Assembly: GCA_905221605.1 (NCBI GenBank)
Contig: CAJNDS010002417.1
Span: 374,001 to 412,500 of the forward strand
Source: Symbiodinium natans
Lineage: Eukaryota; Sar; Dinophyceae; Suessiales; Symbiodiniaceae
Direction of reading: 5' to 3'
DNA length: 38,500 nt
Shown: one piece after another, positions 1-10,303 of the stretch
Layout of the letters: each line of letters starts with the position of its first letter
Position numbering within the stretch: the first letter of the stretch is position 1
The notes under the pieces: generated by a model
Database searches by the model: none
Told to the model about the DNA's origin: nothing
The model's input: the letters and a program-made list of their open reading frames with translations, nothing else
Program-made: the position numbers and the translations under genes

Positions 1-190
1 TGGCTTTGCAGGCGTATGTTCACTATCAGGAAACAGTTCTGCATGCTGCAGCTGTTGTGCTACAGAGTATTTGCCGGGTACATTTCTGCCCTCGGCGGCG
101 TGCTTATCGTGGACGGGGTTTCTGGGGTGCATATGACAATTTTCAATGTTATGAAGCTGGGCATCTTTCGATCAGGGCAGGTTGCCAGTG

Positions 191-295
191 AAACCCTAAA
201 CCCTAAACCCTAAACCCTAAACCCTAAACCCTAAACCCTAAACCCTAAACCCTAAACCCTAAACCCTAAACCCTAAGCCCTCAACCCTAAACCCT
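191..295 (-). repeat. Telomere-like (CCCTAAA)n array
   Basis: About 15 near-perfect heptamers, one CCCTAAG variant. Confidence 0.9.
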
Positions 296-303
296 GAGAC
301 CAG

Positions 304-465
304 GCCGCGGAGGTTTGCTGCGACAACGCCACGAGTCGCTGGTGCTATGCCCTGTCCCGCACTGCTGAAGGCGGCTTGGCCACGGTCCAGAAGAGCTCGC
401 ACAAAGCCCTCATATGTCCCCATGCAAAGTGCAAAAAGTACAACATTGTAGCATCTAAACCCTAA
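304..465 (+). CDS. Candidate cysteine-rich exon 1
   Basis: An open stretch after CAG (301-303) reads AAEVCCDNATSRWCYAL and continues to ICPHAKCKKY before running into a telomere-like array with an in-frame stop. The CC-D-N-x5-C...E-G-x-x-T pattern matches the segment at 7,917-7,989. No known domain is recognised. Only the conserved pattern and a splice-like AG support it; it could be a remnant. Confidence 0.3.
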   Translation, partial: AAEVCCDNATSRWCYALSRTAEGGLATVQKSSHKALICPHAKCKKYNIVASKP

Positions 466-519
466 ACCCTAAACCCTAAACCCTAAGCCCTGAACCCTAA
501 ACCCTAAACCCTAAACCCC
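455..519 (-). repeat. Telomere-like (CCCTAAA)n array
   Basis: About nine heptamers with CCCTAAG and CCCTGAA variants. It follows the candidate exon at 304. Confidence 0.85.
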
Positions 520-1261
520 TTCCGCAAAAACACAAAGCTCCTGCGAGTCATGTCCGAGGCTCGGTAGATTTCGCCAAGGAGCCTGAGGCGACCTGTATGC
601 CGAACTCAGAGCTCCTGGCTTGCGCTTGCAGGGAAGCTTTCGGGCTGCTTTCGGGTCTGGGATTCAGGGAATTCCAGTCCTTGCTGCAATGGAGTGGCGT
701 TTAGTGCTTTCACGCTGAAAAGCCAAGGCTGTGTGGCTGCGGAGTGAATACCAATGCCAAGCCATGCACATGGACGGTGGCTTGCCTCCACAAGCCTCAC
801 TCATCCTCACTCCACCCATCTGGTTCCCAGAGCACGGGGCTGTTGGGCTGGCACTTCTGTGCATCGAAAATGACTGTCATGGTGCTTCTTTCAAGACCTT
901 GCGTGCGTCTTTACACACTACACTGAGCTGTTTGTGCCGGTACCATTTGCAGCTTTGTCTGGGGGCAGATGCGCCCCCCGAGCTGAGGACAACTCCGGGC
1001 GCGAAACTAAGTCGTCGAATTGAGCGGTTGTCAGTGTGCAGCACAACCTTGCTGGAGCAGCGTCCTTCTCAATTTCACCCATGATCCTGTATTATGCGCT
1101 GATTATTGAATGTGATATATTATTATTGATTATAGCATTCTATGTTGTCAATACATTTCTGAAAACATTAAGCTTGCATGTGATGGCCACAGTATCAACA
1201 TGTAGTAGAGTGTATCCTATATTCGATGTTATGCGGTGTTCTGCATATCATACATCATGTA
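520..1261. other. No gene seen
   Basis: A 117-codon open frame (731-1,084) has no recognisable features. Confidence 0.5.
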
Positions 1262-1370
1262 TTTGTCGGTATAGTACGTAGTATATACTATACAAGATAC
1301 ATACGTATACATATGTATATGTATATTCTCTCTCTCTCTATATATATATATACGTATGTATTTATGTATA
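1262..1370. repeat. AT-rich microsatellite stretch
   Basis: TA, ATAC and CTCT runs. Confidence 0.7.
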
Positions 1371-1482
1371 GAGAGACCTTTCGCCTCCATTTGGACACCT
1401 GCATCTTCATTCTTTGCATTATGTTTCTTCACACACACTTTCTTTTGTGAGCGAAAAGGCCGTCTGTCAATTAAAACCATCG

Positions 1483-1483
1483 C

Positions 1484-1514
<31 letters not shown>

Positions 1515-1521
1515 ACACACA
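1483..1521. repeat. Poly-C followed by (AC)n
   Basis: 18 C residues, then about ten AC units. Confidence 0.9.
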
Positions 1522-1667
1522 TGTTAATTACAACATGTTCATTCGCAAGCCGGGGTTTTCACCTTTGTGAAGCAACAAGTTCCTTTTGAAGTAGAATCGA
1601 AGGATTGAAAATAAGAAGTGGGTGGCCGATCCCCCTTTCCCCGCATCTTAAGAATCAAAACGAAAGA

Positions 1668-1691
1668 GGGTTTAGGGTTTAGGGTTTAGGG
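1668..1691 (+). repeat. Short (TTTAGGG)n array
   Basis: Three heptamers between unrelated sequence. Confidence 0.75.
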
Positions 1692-2145
1692 AACATAATA
1701 AAATCAACAGACAGTCTAAATCGTGAGCGCAGGTATCCACACGCATCTTTGTGAATTACAACGTTTCCCCTGTAAAGTAAGCCGTCTAGTTTACAGTAAG
1801 AGGTGGGGGTTCTCATTCACAAGGGGGGTTAATTCACAAAGACTTGTGAACTAGCGTGCCCCATGCGAATTTTTCCATTCAGTTTGAATATTGAAATTTA
1901 CAAAGCCTCTTTGTGAATAGAGTGCCCCCTTGTGAATTAGAATCGGGCTGGGCGGCCGATCCCACCCCATGTTCGTAATCAAAATACGTATTATTCTGCC
2001 GGTGTAGACCCCAACCAGTGCGAGAGAACTGCGGACAAGAAGAGCATGCCAGGCTCCCCAGACATGAGGAACACGATGACATTACCGAGGCTTTGCAGCT
2101 CATTCCATATTGTTGGTCAGTAGGGAATGCGGGAATGAGGTACCG
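1692..2145. other. No gene seen
   Basis: Repeats of the word TTCACAAAG/TTGTGAAT near 1,750-1,935; otherwise nothing recognised. Confidence 0.5.
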
Positions 2146-2238
2146 GTTTAGGGTTTAGGGTTTAGGGTTTAGGGTTTGGGGTTTAGGGTTTGGGGTTTGG
2201 GGTTTAGGGTTTAGGGTTTAGGGTTTAGGGTTTAGGGC
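2146..2238 (+). repeat. Telomere-like (TTTAGGG)n array
   Basis: About 13 heptamers, four of them with TTTGGGG. Confidence 0.9.
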
Positions 2239-2370
2239 TCCTCCACGTACTACAAAAGTCGACTTTCGAGCCAATGGACTTCCGGACGTCCTCGGCGTAC
2301 TACGTTTGCTATAAAAGTCGACTGTCGAGCCACCAGAGCTCCGGATGTCTTCCAACAACACCAACAGCGG

Positions 2371-2545
2371 CGACAGTTTCCCATTTGGCGAACCCCGAGG
2401 TTCACAAACGACGACAGTTTCACATCTGGCGAACCAGATGTTCAAAAGCGACATGCCCATTTCACATTTGGCGAACCCAGACGTTCAAAAGCGACGGCAG
2501 TTTCGCATTTCGCGAACGCAGACGTCAAAAAGCGACGACAGTTGC
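2371..2545 (+). repeat. About 40-bp tandem repeat
   Basis: Four to five degenerate copies of a unit containing CGACAGTTTC, CATTTGGCGAACC and GTTCAAAAG. Just upstream (2,248-2,340) two copies of a unit with AAAAGTCGACT and TCGAGCCA occur. Confidence 0.75.
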
Positions 2546-3534
2546 AAAGACGGCGACGTCGATGCGTGTGGCGCCTAGGCGGGAGCGCGATTTCCAACAT
2601 CGCGAATGGCAAATCACCTTAGTCTGGCCGCACGCATCGGCCCATCCAACGGCACAAAATGCAGGATCCACGTGCCTGCCACGTTTTCAGGACGCGGAGC
2701 GGCGATGCGGAAAGCACGATTTCCAAAATACGCATGGGGCCGAGGCGAGAGCATGCTTCGGCGCCATCCACGCCCGAGAAATCCGTGCTCATGTCCGCGC
2801 TGAGGAAGAAGTACGATTGCGTCCAAAATGTGACCGCCGCTCGAGGAGCGACCTCTGCGTATCGGGGGCGCCGCGCACGCAGATCAATCTATCACCCTTT
2901 TTTTGCCCTGAACGTAAGGACCCCTAGTGTTGGCACACTGTTTGGGGAATTTTAGTGTCTCAATTATTTTTACCATTGTAATTATCACGAAAGACAGTGT
3001 AGCGGCTTGTTTTTAGTCTGTGCTTTTATTAGCAGGGAACCGGGATCGAACGCTCAGAGGTTTAACTTAGTTGAGTACTTTGTCAGGGAGGGCGTGGATC
3101 GGCCCCGCCCAAAGGCTCGGACTTTATAACGCTCAGAGGGGCATACAAGCTCACAAAAAGTGAGTTTTAATATGTACATTCCAAGCAACATGAGGTACAG
3201 GAATTTCATGATCCGGCCGGCAAAATCTGGTCAAATCGGGCGGGTGCCCTTCGGAAGTGACTATCAAAAAGAGGGACAGTGATGTCAATAATCGGCTCCA
3301 TTCAGGCAGGGTTTGTCCATCGTGTTTGTTTAAGAACACATAGCAGACAAAATCTGCCTGCGTCTACGAGCCGGCTAAATCGGAAGCAGTGTCCCCATCA
3401 GTTTTCTTTCGGAAAGGATATCGCAATGATACATCGCAAAATGTATCCCCATCACTTTTTCTATTGTCAGCAGCAAGGCTGTGTCCAGCCATTGACCAGC
3501 TCAGGGCGCGTTTTTTCATCAACTGGCATGTTTT
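2546..3534. other. No gene seen
   Basis: A 217-codon frame (2,274-2,927) starts in the tandem repeat and is not credible as a protein. Confidence 0.5.
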
Positions 3535-3625
3535 CCTCCTCTTCCTCTTCTTTTCATCTCCTCTTTTCCTGTCCTCTTTTCCTATCCTCTTGTCCCCAAC
3601 CCCGCCACCCCCCGCCCCCCATGAA
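3535..3625. repeat. Polypyrimidine tract
   Basis: About 90 bases almost wholly C and T on the plus strand (CCTCTTC-like units). Confidence 0.75.
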
Positions 3626-3876
3626 ACGGACCCATGTCGAGTTACATTCAACAATTTCCACCATTGCAAAGGTTGACATGCTTGACATGCCACTTCCCCC
3701 GCCCCGGAATCTCCAACCATTTCATCCACGCTGGGAGAGGAAGGAAAGAGCTCCTACATATGTAAATAGTTTGTGTATTTTATTTTTGTCTGTTCAGTCT
3801 ATTGTATTTGCTGTACGACGATACATGTATCCAGAAAGTTTTCTGGCAAATCTTTGGTGGATATACTACAACGAAA

Positions 3877-4137
3877 ATGAATACTCTGCTGCAGACCATC
3901 TTCCATTCATCATACTTTGCTGTGCTATCGTGTGTTGTATTTCTGTGCAACGCGGGCACTGTCTATGCTTTGCCAAGCATACCCCAAGGCGCCAACGGCA
4001 GCAATGCGTGTGGGAAGGTGACGACTGCCCGTGCACAAGCAAACAGTGTGTCAAGGTCGTGCCTCGGCCCAATTCAAAACAGAAACTCAGAAAGTACGGG
4101 TGCTACAGCGGGCTGTAGTATAACAGCGCACGTTTAG
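3877..4137 (+). CDS. Possible small secreted protein start
   Basis: An 86-aa frame from an AAAATGA start has a signal-peptide-like N-terminus (hydrophobic FAVLSCVVFLCNAG, then VYA before LP) and a Ser/Thr/Asn-rich remainder. It overlaps the DCPC segment (3,999-4,118) in another frame, so at most one of the two is real here. No family is recognised. Confidence 0.2.
   Translation: MNTLLQTIFHSSYFAVLSCVVFLCNAGTVYALPSIPQGANGSNACGKVTTARAQANSVSRSCLGPIQNRNSESTGATAGCSITAHV
3999..4118 (+). CDS. Candidate cysteine-rich segment with CPC
   Basis: Open frame reading QQCVWEGDDCPCTSKQCVK and ending at TAG. The DCPC core matches the segments at 8,100 and 10,304. It is the tail of a longer open frame from about 3,279 whose upstream part is low-complexity and unconvincing. 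Confidence 0.25.
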   Translation, partial: QQCVWEGDDCPCTSKQCVKVVPRPNSKQKLRKYGCYSGL

Positions 4138-5140
4138 ATGGCGTATCGCAGGACACATCTTCTAATTCGGCAGAGCATAGTTCGCCATCGTATTTTGGCA
4201 TGTGGTAAGATTTCGAGGTGATACGTAGTGTAACAGACCTACAAGCGCCAAGCAGATGCAAAAGAGCACTTGTTAGGGCGAGTGCAAAGTGTCCCAGCAA
4301 AGCAGCTTCATGAGACGCGTCGTGCTAAGGACTACAACTCCAGTGGGAGCATTCGAAACGTTACGAAAGATTGCGTCGCGAATGGCGATCAATCCCCTTG
4401 TGGAGACAATGCCATCACTTGTCCTACTCCTGGGCAGGACATGTTGCTTGCATGAGCCCACAGTATGGCGGGGGAGATGTAGTGAGTGCCATTCTCAACT
4501 CAAGGTTGTCAGTGCGAGTGGCCTGACTTTTTTTTCAGGATGTGAGGCAGGTCCTTGAGTCGTTGGGTGGGTGCGGGCAACGTCTGAGACTCTGACACCT
4601 TCTAACGCGCCCCAGTCTTTGAGCTGAAGCCCTCACGCTCCCAACCTCTCAGATGGCACCGGTGTGCAGACCTTAAGGTGATTGCAGGCCTGGGCCACGG
4701 AAGTGGCCCCTAAAATGTCTTTCCGTGTATCTAACGACCGGATGTGTAAAACTGTTCGGCCGAGCAAGGCCCCTACCCTAAACTCAAGCATCCAAAGCCC
4801 GCATTCCTGCCGCTGTGGGATGCCAGTTTGCCTCAACTTGCCTTGAGCCCAAGCCCCTCAACGCGTTGCAGGACGACACATGCTTGCCGCCCAGCGACGA
4901 GCTTAGGTGGATGGTGTTTGTGCAAAGCTTTGACTTAAGCTTGAATCTCGAACCCCGACCAAAAACCCGAAGTCTCTCTACATCGCAAGCTGGACCCAAA
5001 GCCCTCTACCCGTAGCCCATAAACACCAAACGCCCACTCGCAAGACCGAATTCCGAACTGTCTAGACTCGTCTAGACCCTGCAGTCTGAACCGTAAACTG
5101 TAATTGCAAGCTTCGCGGTCCATGGGTTGCTGTGAGTAGA
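4138..5140. other. No gene seen
   Basis: Unique-looking sequence with short chance frames only. Confidence 0.5.
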
Positions 5141-5272
5141 ACCCTGAACCCCAAACCCTAAAACCCTAAACCCTAAACCCTGGACCCCCCCTAAACCCTA
5201 AACCCCTAACCCCTAACCCCGAAACCCTCAACCCTAAACCTAAACCCTATATAAACCCTAAACCCTAAACCC
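5141..5272 (-). repeat. Degenerate (CCCTAAA)n array
   Basis: Many CCCTAAA units mixed with CCCCTAA and CCCTATA variants. Confidence 0.8.
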
Positions 5273-5350
5273 ATCCATGGCGAGAGCCCTGATGACCCTC
5301 AAGCAGGGTTTGGGAATTGCAGTGTTCAAGGCGCCGGCCGATGTCCGTTG

Positions 5351-5518
5351 AATTGCCCAGAAGGCGAAGAGATTTGCTACCGCGTTGGTGACTTGGACAG
5401 CCAAGACCCCTCCTTGCCCATGTATATGTCCCATTACGCCGCTACAATCACGTCTGGAAGAGTCACGCGCGATGGCACGCATCTTTACGCCCGTCAAGGA
5501 CCTCCATGCAGATCGTAG
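5351..5518 (+). CDS. Candidate cysteine-rich segment with NCPEGE
   Basis: Open frame beginning NCPEGEEICYRVGD. The N-C-P-x-G-E-x-x-C pattern recurs at 6,649 (NCPAGEVQC). It lies after a degenerate CCCTAAA array and ends at TAG. The exon boundaries are unknown. Confidence 0.25.
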   Translation, partial: NCPEGEEICYRVGDLDSQDPSLPMYMSHYAATITSGRVTRDGTHLYARQGPPCRS

Positions 5519-5951
5519 TGAAATGGTTGCATGTATATAATATAGCTACACACATGTATGATTCTAGCTCTTTTTACAGTTGGGCGAAGAAGTACTTCAA
5601 CACAGGTGGGTTGCATGTCTCTTCCAGGCCTCGTTTGCATGCTCTGCCTGATGTCAGGTTTCAACAATATGGGCCACCCGTTGCTCCCGCCGCAAGAGGT
5701 TTGCGAGCCTTGCCTGCCAGTCGAGATAGGTGAGCCGTTGTAGAATCGCGAGCCCTGGAAGAATCGAGAGCATAGTAGAAAGCAGTGGCTCCAGTTTAGT
5801 TCCCTCGACGATCGGGTAGTTTCTACGTGCCGGTGACGTGTTTGCATGGACTGTCAAAGAGGGGTGGCAGCAATTTGAATTTTTCGTGTCGCGGTTATAG
5901 GGCTGTACCTCCCAGAAAAACTCTGTGTAAACCCAGGTGCCTCAGGGCAGC

Positions 5952-6068
5952 AAGTGCGGCTGTGGACAAAATTCCTTTGAGTGCAATGCGGCCAAGCGGC
6001 ACCGTATGGGTTCAAGATCCCTGGCTCTTTGTATTTTCATGGAGGAAGAGTTCCAGCATTTAGCTTAG
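5952..6068 (+). CDS. Candidate cysteine-rich segment KCGCGQNS
   Basis: After CAG-C the frame reads KCGCGQNSFECNAAKRHR and runs to TAG. CGCGQNS is very close to CPCGQNS at 10,387, which is the best argument that these segments are related protein modules. Confidence 0.3.
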   Translation, partial: KCGCGQNSFECNAAKRHRMGSRSLALCIFMEEEFQHLA

Positions 6069-6225
6069 GGAATTCGGCTTCATTCTTCTCAATCGTCATG
6101 TGGTGCATTCCAACCTAGTCTCAACTGGAGCAGTGCAGTGCGCCCACACTTCGCCACTGGGAGGCAGGAGAATGTCTCCCGCTTGTCGGAGGTGCGAGCT
6201 GCCTTATCGTGTAAGCGTGTGCAAC

Positions 6226-6332
6226 CCTAAGGGTCCATGTACCCATACGGTATATATTCAGGCCCTAAAGCTACTGTATGGGAACCCCTGTACGGCCCAA
6301 GTATATACTATATAGGTACGTGGACCCTTAGG
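6226..6332. mobile_element. MITE-like element with 18-bp inverted ends
   Basis: A 107-bp segment with ends CCTAAGGGTCCATGTACC and GGTACGTGGACCCTTAGG (17 of 18 paired). The inside is AT-rich and non-coding. No clear target duplication. Confidence 0.55.
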
Positions 6333-6453
6333 CATGGAGTGCGGGATGATTAGAGGAGGCAGCTGTGCTGTGACTCAGCACCTCAGTTTATCGGAAGGGG
6401 TCATGTACGACTAGAGCTCCGCGAAGACCGTCCAACTCACAATGAACCCCATG

Positions 6454-6556
6454 TGGTGGTTTACGATCTTAGGGGTACCTTATTGGGGTCCCGATTACAA
6501 GAGGATCCTACTATTTGGGGGCATGTACTAGGGTCCCAAATTTTCGTAAACTCCCA
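6454..6556 (+). mobile_element. MITE-like element, copy A
   Basis: A 103-bp segment whose ends TGGTGGTTTACGA and TCGTAAACTCCCA are inverted repeats. It aligns over its length with the reverse complement of 28,526-28,629, sharing blocks such as GGTACCTTATT, GGGGTCC and GGATCCTAC. Confidence 0.6.
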
Positions 6557-6646
6557 CGTGGTAAAGATGTAGTTTGCAGGCGCGGAATTGACCGTTTAGG
6601 GTATAGGGCTTGGGGTACACGGAATTGGAAGACCTTCACATGGCAG

Positions 6647-6738
6647 GGTACTGCCCCAACTGCCCGGCTGGCGAAGTCCAATGTCCGGACGTAGTAAACT
6701 TCCGCCCGGACGGCACAGAAGAAAGCAGCTTGGCTTAG
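6647..6738 (+). CDS. Candidate cysteine-rich segment YCPNCPAGEVQC
   Basis: After GCAG the frame reads YCPNCPAGEVQCPDVVNF, then RPDGTEES, to TAG. It resembles the 5,351 segment (NCP-x-GE-x-x-C) and, more loosely, the 7,917 exon. Confidence 0.3.
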
Positions 6739-6902
6739 CCCAGTGCCTCAACCCCAGGAGTTGTTTGAGCACTTAGAGGTTCATGGGAGGTTGGATGATG
6801 AGCAACTTTATACCCCCGCTACATCCTCGCGTGTTGTTTTGGCCCAAAGCCTCCAGCCTGAAGCAAAGACGAAGGCCTGAGAGTTTCAGGAGGTTGGAGC
6901 TG

Positions 6903-6941
6903 GTTTTGGGTTTAGGGTTTCGGGTTTCGGGGGTTTAGGGG
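6903..6941 (+). repeat. Degenerate (TTTAGGG)n array
   Basis: About five units, including TTTCGGG variants. Confidence 0.7.
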
Positions 6942-7254
6942 GCTCTTCTAAACTGGGTTTTGTCTGTACCATATTGCGCTGGTTTCTAGTGCCCCGGAAA
7001 AGCGTTTGCTTCCCAGTTCAGCAGCTCCGGTCCCTAGGTACAATATGACAGTATTTCTATTCTATGACCATCGTATTACTCTGATAGTACTTCGTATTGC
7101 TTTTGTCGTAGTGCAACGGCGGTTGAAGTAGAGTGTAGATGTGTTGCTCTTCTGTATGAGGCCATTCGCCCTGCACCTTGCTTGTGCTTCCGTGCTACAG
7201 TCAATGCATTTTTCCCGTTCTTGCAGATGCATACTACATCGCGGTCCTGTTGGT

Positions 7255-7318
7255 CCTTAGGGTTTAGGGTTTGGGGTTTAGGGCTTGGGTTTAGGGTTTA
7301 GGTTTAGGGCTTAGGGTT
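7255..7318 (+). repeat. Telomere-like (TTTAGGG)n array
   Basis: About nine units with CTTAGGG and TTTGGGG variants. Confidence 0.8.
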
Positions 7319-7916
7319 GCTTCTGTTGTGAGGCTCTGTGCCTCCCACGCCTTCATGTGCCAGCAGCGCAGAGCTCTGCCCGTGTGGGCAAAGCGCGAAG
7401 TGGTGCAAGTCCCGAGAGCGCTGCGTTTTCCAGGCATGTCATGGTTTCAGGAATCAAAAGAGGCTTTAGGGTTTAGCTCAACAATCTCCAGAGACGATCA
7501 AAACCGAGCGTCGCCTTTGGGATGTTTGTCAAAATGTATGCCAGATTCATGTATAACTGCCCCGAAACATGGGCGTCCGCGAAGTTTTTGGTGGATTCTG
7601 AGGTCTACGTGGTTGACAGCCAAAAATAGGTCCACATTGGAGTTTCGTATCTTGTGAGGTGTATTCTCTCTCGAGTGATGGGTACTTCTTTGCGTGAGCG
7701 TCCACATTGGGGTGATGTGTGTTTCCATGGCCTGATGTGTTGTAGTGCTAACTTGAGTGGTAACTCGAGTGTGAACTTCTTCTTCCTCTTCTTCTTGAGT
7801 GCTGCTCAAAAGAATTTTGCGTGCCCGTTTCGCCTCAGTCCATCGGCCAGATGATTCGGAAGTGACTTCGGATCCGAAGTCACCCCACCCCGTTGTGCAC
7901 ATCTTGAACTTTGCAG
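7319..7916. other. No gene seen, possible intron upstream of the 7,917 exon
   Basis: Short chance frames only. It ends in a TTTGCAG acceptor-like sequence. Confidence 0.4.
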
Positions 7917-7989
7917 GGCGAAGCTTGCTGCGAAGACCATGAGAAGCTTTGCACGCTGACGGACTACACCGAAGATGGAAACGTCACAG
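7917..7989 (+). CDS. Candidate cysteine-rich exon with splice-like borders
   Basis: A 73-nt segment between TTTGCAG and GTGGGT reads GEACCEDHEKLCTLTDYTED, then GNVTG. Both borders look like ordinary splice sites. LCTLTDYTEDG is matched at 9,238 (MCYVTDYTETG) and more loosely at 304-465. This is the best-supported exon of the group. The protein family is not recognised. Confidence 0.4.
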
Positions 7990-8027
7990 GTGGGTGTGCC
8001 CTGCTACTGCTTGTTCATGTCACAAGT

Positions 8028-8098
8028 CCTAAACCCTAAGCCCTAAACCCTAAACCCTAAGCCCTAAACCCTAAACCCTAAACCCCAAGCCCTAGACC
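8028..8098 (-). repeat. Telomere-like (CCCTAAA)n array
   Basis: About ten heptamers with CCCTAAG variants. It lies between two candidate cysteine-rich exons and so perhaps in an intron. Confidence 0.85.
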
Positions 8099-8099
8099 T

Positions 8100-8279
8100 G
8101 ATTGTGCCAGTCAACATCTGTCTCCAACTTGGCTTGGAAAAGCTTCAGCTCCGAGACCGCAAGGCTCGCAAAGCATCTGCTGGCCACGGGGCGAAGAGTA
8201 CAAGTGCCCATGTGGAGGACATGCAGTATGGTGCCCGAGTGCTAATCAGTGCGTGCCCGAGCTACCTGGCTCAGACTGA
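8100..8279 (+). CDS. Candidate cysteine-rich segment KCPCGG
   Basis: A 59-codon open frame directly after a CCCTAAA array reads DCASQHLSPTW and later EEYKCPCGGHAVWCPSANQC to TGA. The C-P-C-G core and the spaced cysteines match the other CxCG segments. It lies 110 bp downstream of the 7,917 exon and might be the next exon. Confidence 0.35.
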   Translation, partial: DCASQHLSPTWLGKASAPRPQGSQSICWPRGEEYKCPCGGHAVWCPSANQCVPELPGSD

Positions 8280-8420
8280 TGTGGGTGTGCAGTGGTTGAG
8301 CTAGGGGTCCTGCATGTCGTCGAGATGAACTTCTTTAAGGCAGTTTCCGGTTGGGTGAGGGTGGCTTTCCAACACGGAAGCCGGCCGTTTCCCATGCAGG
8401 CTCGCAACGCTGCTCACAGG

Positions 8421-8430
8421 CATATATATG

Positions 8431-8462
<32 letters not shown>

Positions 8463-8515
8463 TGTATGTATGTATGTATGTATGTATGTATGTATGTATG
8501 TATATATATATATAT
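8421..8515. repeat. (TATG)n and (TA)n microsatellite
   Basis: About 18 tetramer units followed by a TA run. Confidence 0.95.
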
Positions 8516-8998
8516 CGTTTTTTCGAAATATAGCTTCTAGGAATATGTTTTTGTTAGAGCGCCTTGGTATGAGAGTATATACTCTTTGTTCAGCCCTGGG
8601 TCACCTCAAAAACCATCGTTTTCAACGCTTGACAAAAAACATGCGGCTATTTGGAATCGAGACCGTTTAGAACATTGCGGGCTTGCATTTTGGAATACTG
8701 CAAAAGTCGTACCTCTCTTGATGCTTTCCGAAGCGATTGGTATTGGCGATGTTTACACTCACAAGCAGTTTGGCGATATGGGCCGAGCAGGTAATTATCA
8801 CAAGGACGGTGCTGCAAAAGTCTCTTTGTGTTGTCATTTCAGGATGTGTTAGATGTCGCCAACGAGGTTCAGTTTTCAGATGGAGTCTTACCGCTTATAT
8901 TGACAAAGCCGAACCTGACGCTCGAAATCAACAGTCCTGAACCCTGAGGCACAGTCCAGCAACACCCACTCGAACGTGTCCAGAGACTTTCAATCTAA

Positions 8999-9187
8999 GA
9001 CAGTTGGTGGGATGAGAAAGAGGACGGCAACAACTCCAGAGGGAACCCGACGGACCAGTGCTTCAAAGGGTCCAAAACGCCTCCCAGGTTCGCCAAGAAG
9101 CAGACATGCCCGTGCAATGCGTGGTTCCTTGGCGAGATGAGTCCAGCCGCGGATCTCACATGGCAAAAGCCAGTCCTGAAAGCCTAA
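8999..9187 (+). CDS. Candidate cysteine-rich segment QTCPCNAW
   Basis: Open frame reading DSWWDEKEDGNNSRG, then QCFKGSK and KKQTCPCNAWFLGE, to TAA. It lies about 50 bp upstream of the TDYTE segment at 9,237, echoing the pairing at 7,917 and 8,100 in the other order. Confidence 0.25.
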   Translation, partial: DSWWDEKEDGNNSRGNPTDQCFKGSKTPPRFAKKQTCPCNAWFLGEMSPAADLTWQKPVLKA

Positions 9188-9236
9188 CAGCCCTCAATCC
9201 ACCAAGCCCTAAACTGCGCCCTACAGCCTGATGCAG

Positions 9237-9291
9237 GCAAAAGATGTGTTACGTGACGGACTACACTGAGACAGGCCTTGCGACGATTTAA
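9237..9291 (+). CDS. Candidate cysteine-rich segment MCYVTDYTETG
   Basis: After GCAG the frame reads QKMCYVTDYTETGLATI and stops at TAA. It aligns with LCTLTDYTEDGNVT at 7,917-7,989 at 7 of 14 positions. No donor site was found, so it may be a decayed exon. Confidence 0.3.
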
Positions 9292-9974
9292 ATGTCGTGT
9301 TCGGTTGGAGGTTTAGTGAGCGTGCCCGCCGTGCATGGTGGGGTGATCACACCTCCAATCGCCACAACAAGACATGATATTTTCGGCTTTGATGCAAAAT
9401 GTGCACTACTACACTACACTATATTCCAACCGGCGCAGTGCCTTGAGTACTGTAGCCCCCTTGCGGTCGCCTGAGTGTTTGCTTTACTTGAATTGAAGCG
9501 GCTGCCTCCGCTCGGGCAGGCGTTGTCCCCACCCTCTTCCTTCTTGGCTTGTTTTTTTTTGCTTCCTTCTTGGCTTTCTTTCTGTCTGGGCCAGCTGAAG
9601 ACATTGCCTGCCAGTGCTAAAGGAAGACCTCCCTGTGCTCCCCCACCGCAACTTTGATTTATTTCCTCGCGCCTCGCCGAAAGAACCCCTGATCTTCCAT
9701 ACCGTGTGGGATTTGTTTGGGGAATTCTCAGGATCGAAATAGAATTTGCGAGGAGAGAATGAATAGCATGACTTTGACACGTCTTTATTCAAAACCGTTT
9801 TTTGTGGCTTCAAAGGGAGATGGACTTTGGGGCCAAGTGCATGGAGCACCTAACACGTGCCAGCCCGCAAGTTGCCCTGGATAAGTTCCAGGACATGAAC
9901 TTGAGATTTTTGAAGTTCAGGGGGCCTGCAAGACAAGGCAACTGACATGTTCAAGGCAGCAGTCAGGCACCAGG
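9292..9974. other. No gene seen
   Basis: A C/T-rich stretch near 9,530-9,590; nothing else recognised. Confidence 0.5.
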
Positions 9975-10170
9975 GCGGAATTTAGGCGTCAGCGCCGAAT
10001 TTGTCATGGTGCCATTTTCGGTGTCATGCCCGCGGTGGACCGAATTTTAGGCGTCCGGGGCATTTTGGGCGTCAGGCGTGGACCGAATGTAGGCAATGTA
10101 AGGGTCAGGAACATCAGTTAGGCATCAGCGAGGCATCAGACCCGAAATTAGGCGCCAGGCGTCAGGGACC
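9975..10170 (+). repeat. Degenerate GGCGTCAGG repeats
   Basis: Irregular repetition of GGCGTC, AGGCATCAG and CCGAATTTAGG. Confidence 0.5.
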
Positions 10171-10303
10171 GGGTGGAGGTGGGTTTGGGGCGGAGGTCGG
10201 GGCAATTGGGTTTGGGGGTCCGGATTTAGGCCAAGCAGGGCCGGACGTCTGCATGCTTTGCTATGCTATATGATGCTATACCGGACTAGTATACTGGCAG
10301 CAG

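Noticed and set aside
2274-2927. 217-codon frame with repeated HIWRT
   Set aside because: It follows the 40-bp tandem repeat; composition and lack of a domain argue against a gene.
3279-3998. Upstream part of the 279-codon plus-strand frame
   Set aside because: Low-complexity, from a polypyrimidine tract; only the DCPC tail is kept as a weak candidate.
5005-5030. CCGTAGCCCATAAAC, similar to the start of the dinoflagellate spliced leader
   Set aside because: It departs from the leader after a few bases and has no donor site.
5365-5538. Alternative frame reading TPPCPCICP
   Set aside because: It conflicts with the NCPEGE frame, which matches another segment better; CPC here is probably chance.
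6009-6024. GGGTTCAAGATCCC, like a tRNA T-arm
   Set aside because: No cloverleaf can be drawn around it.
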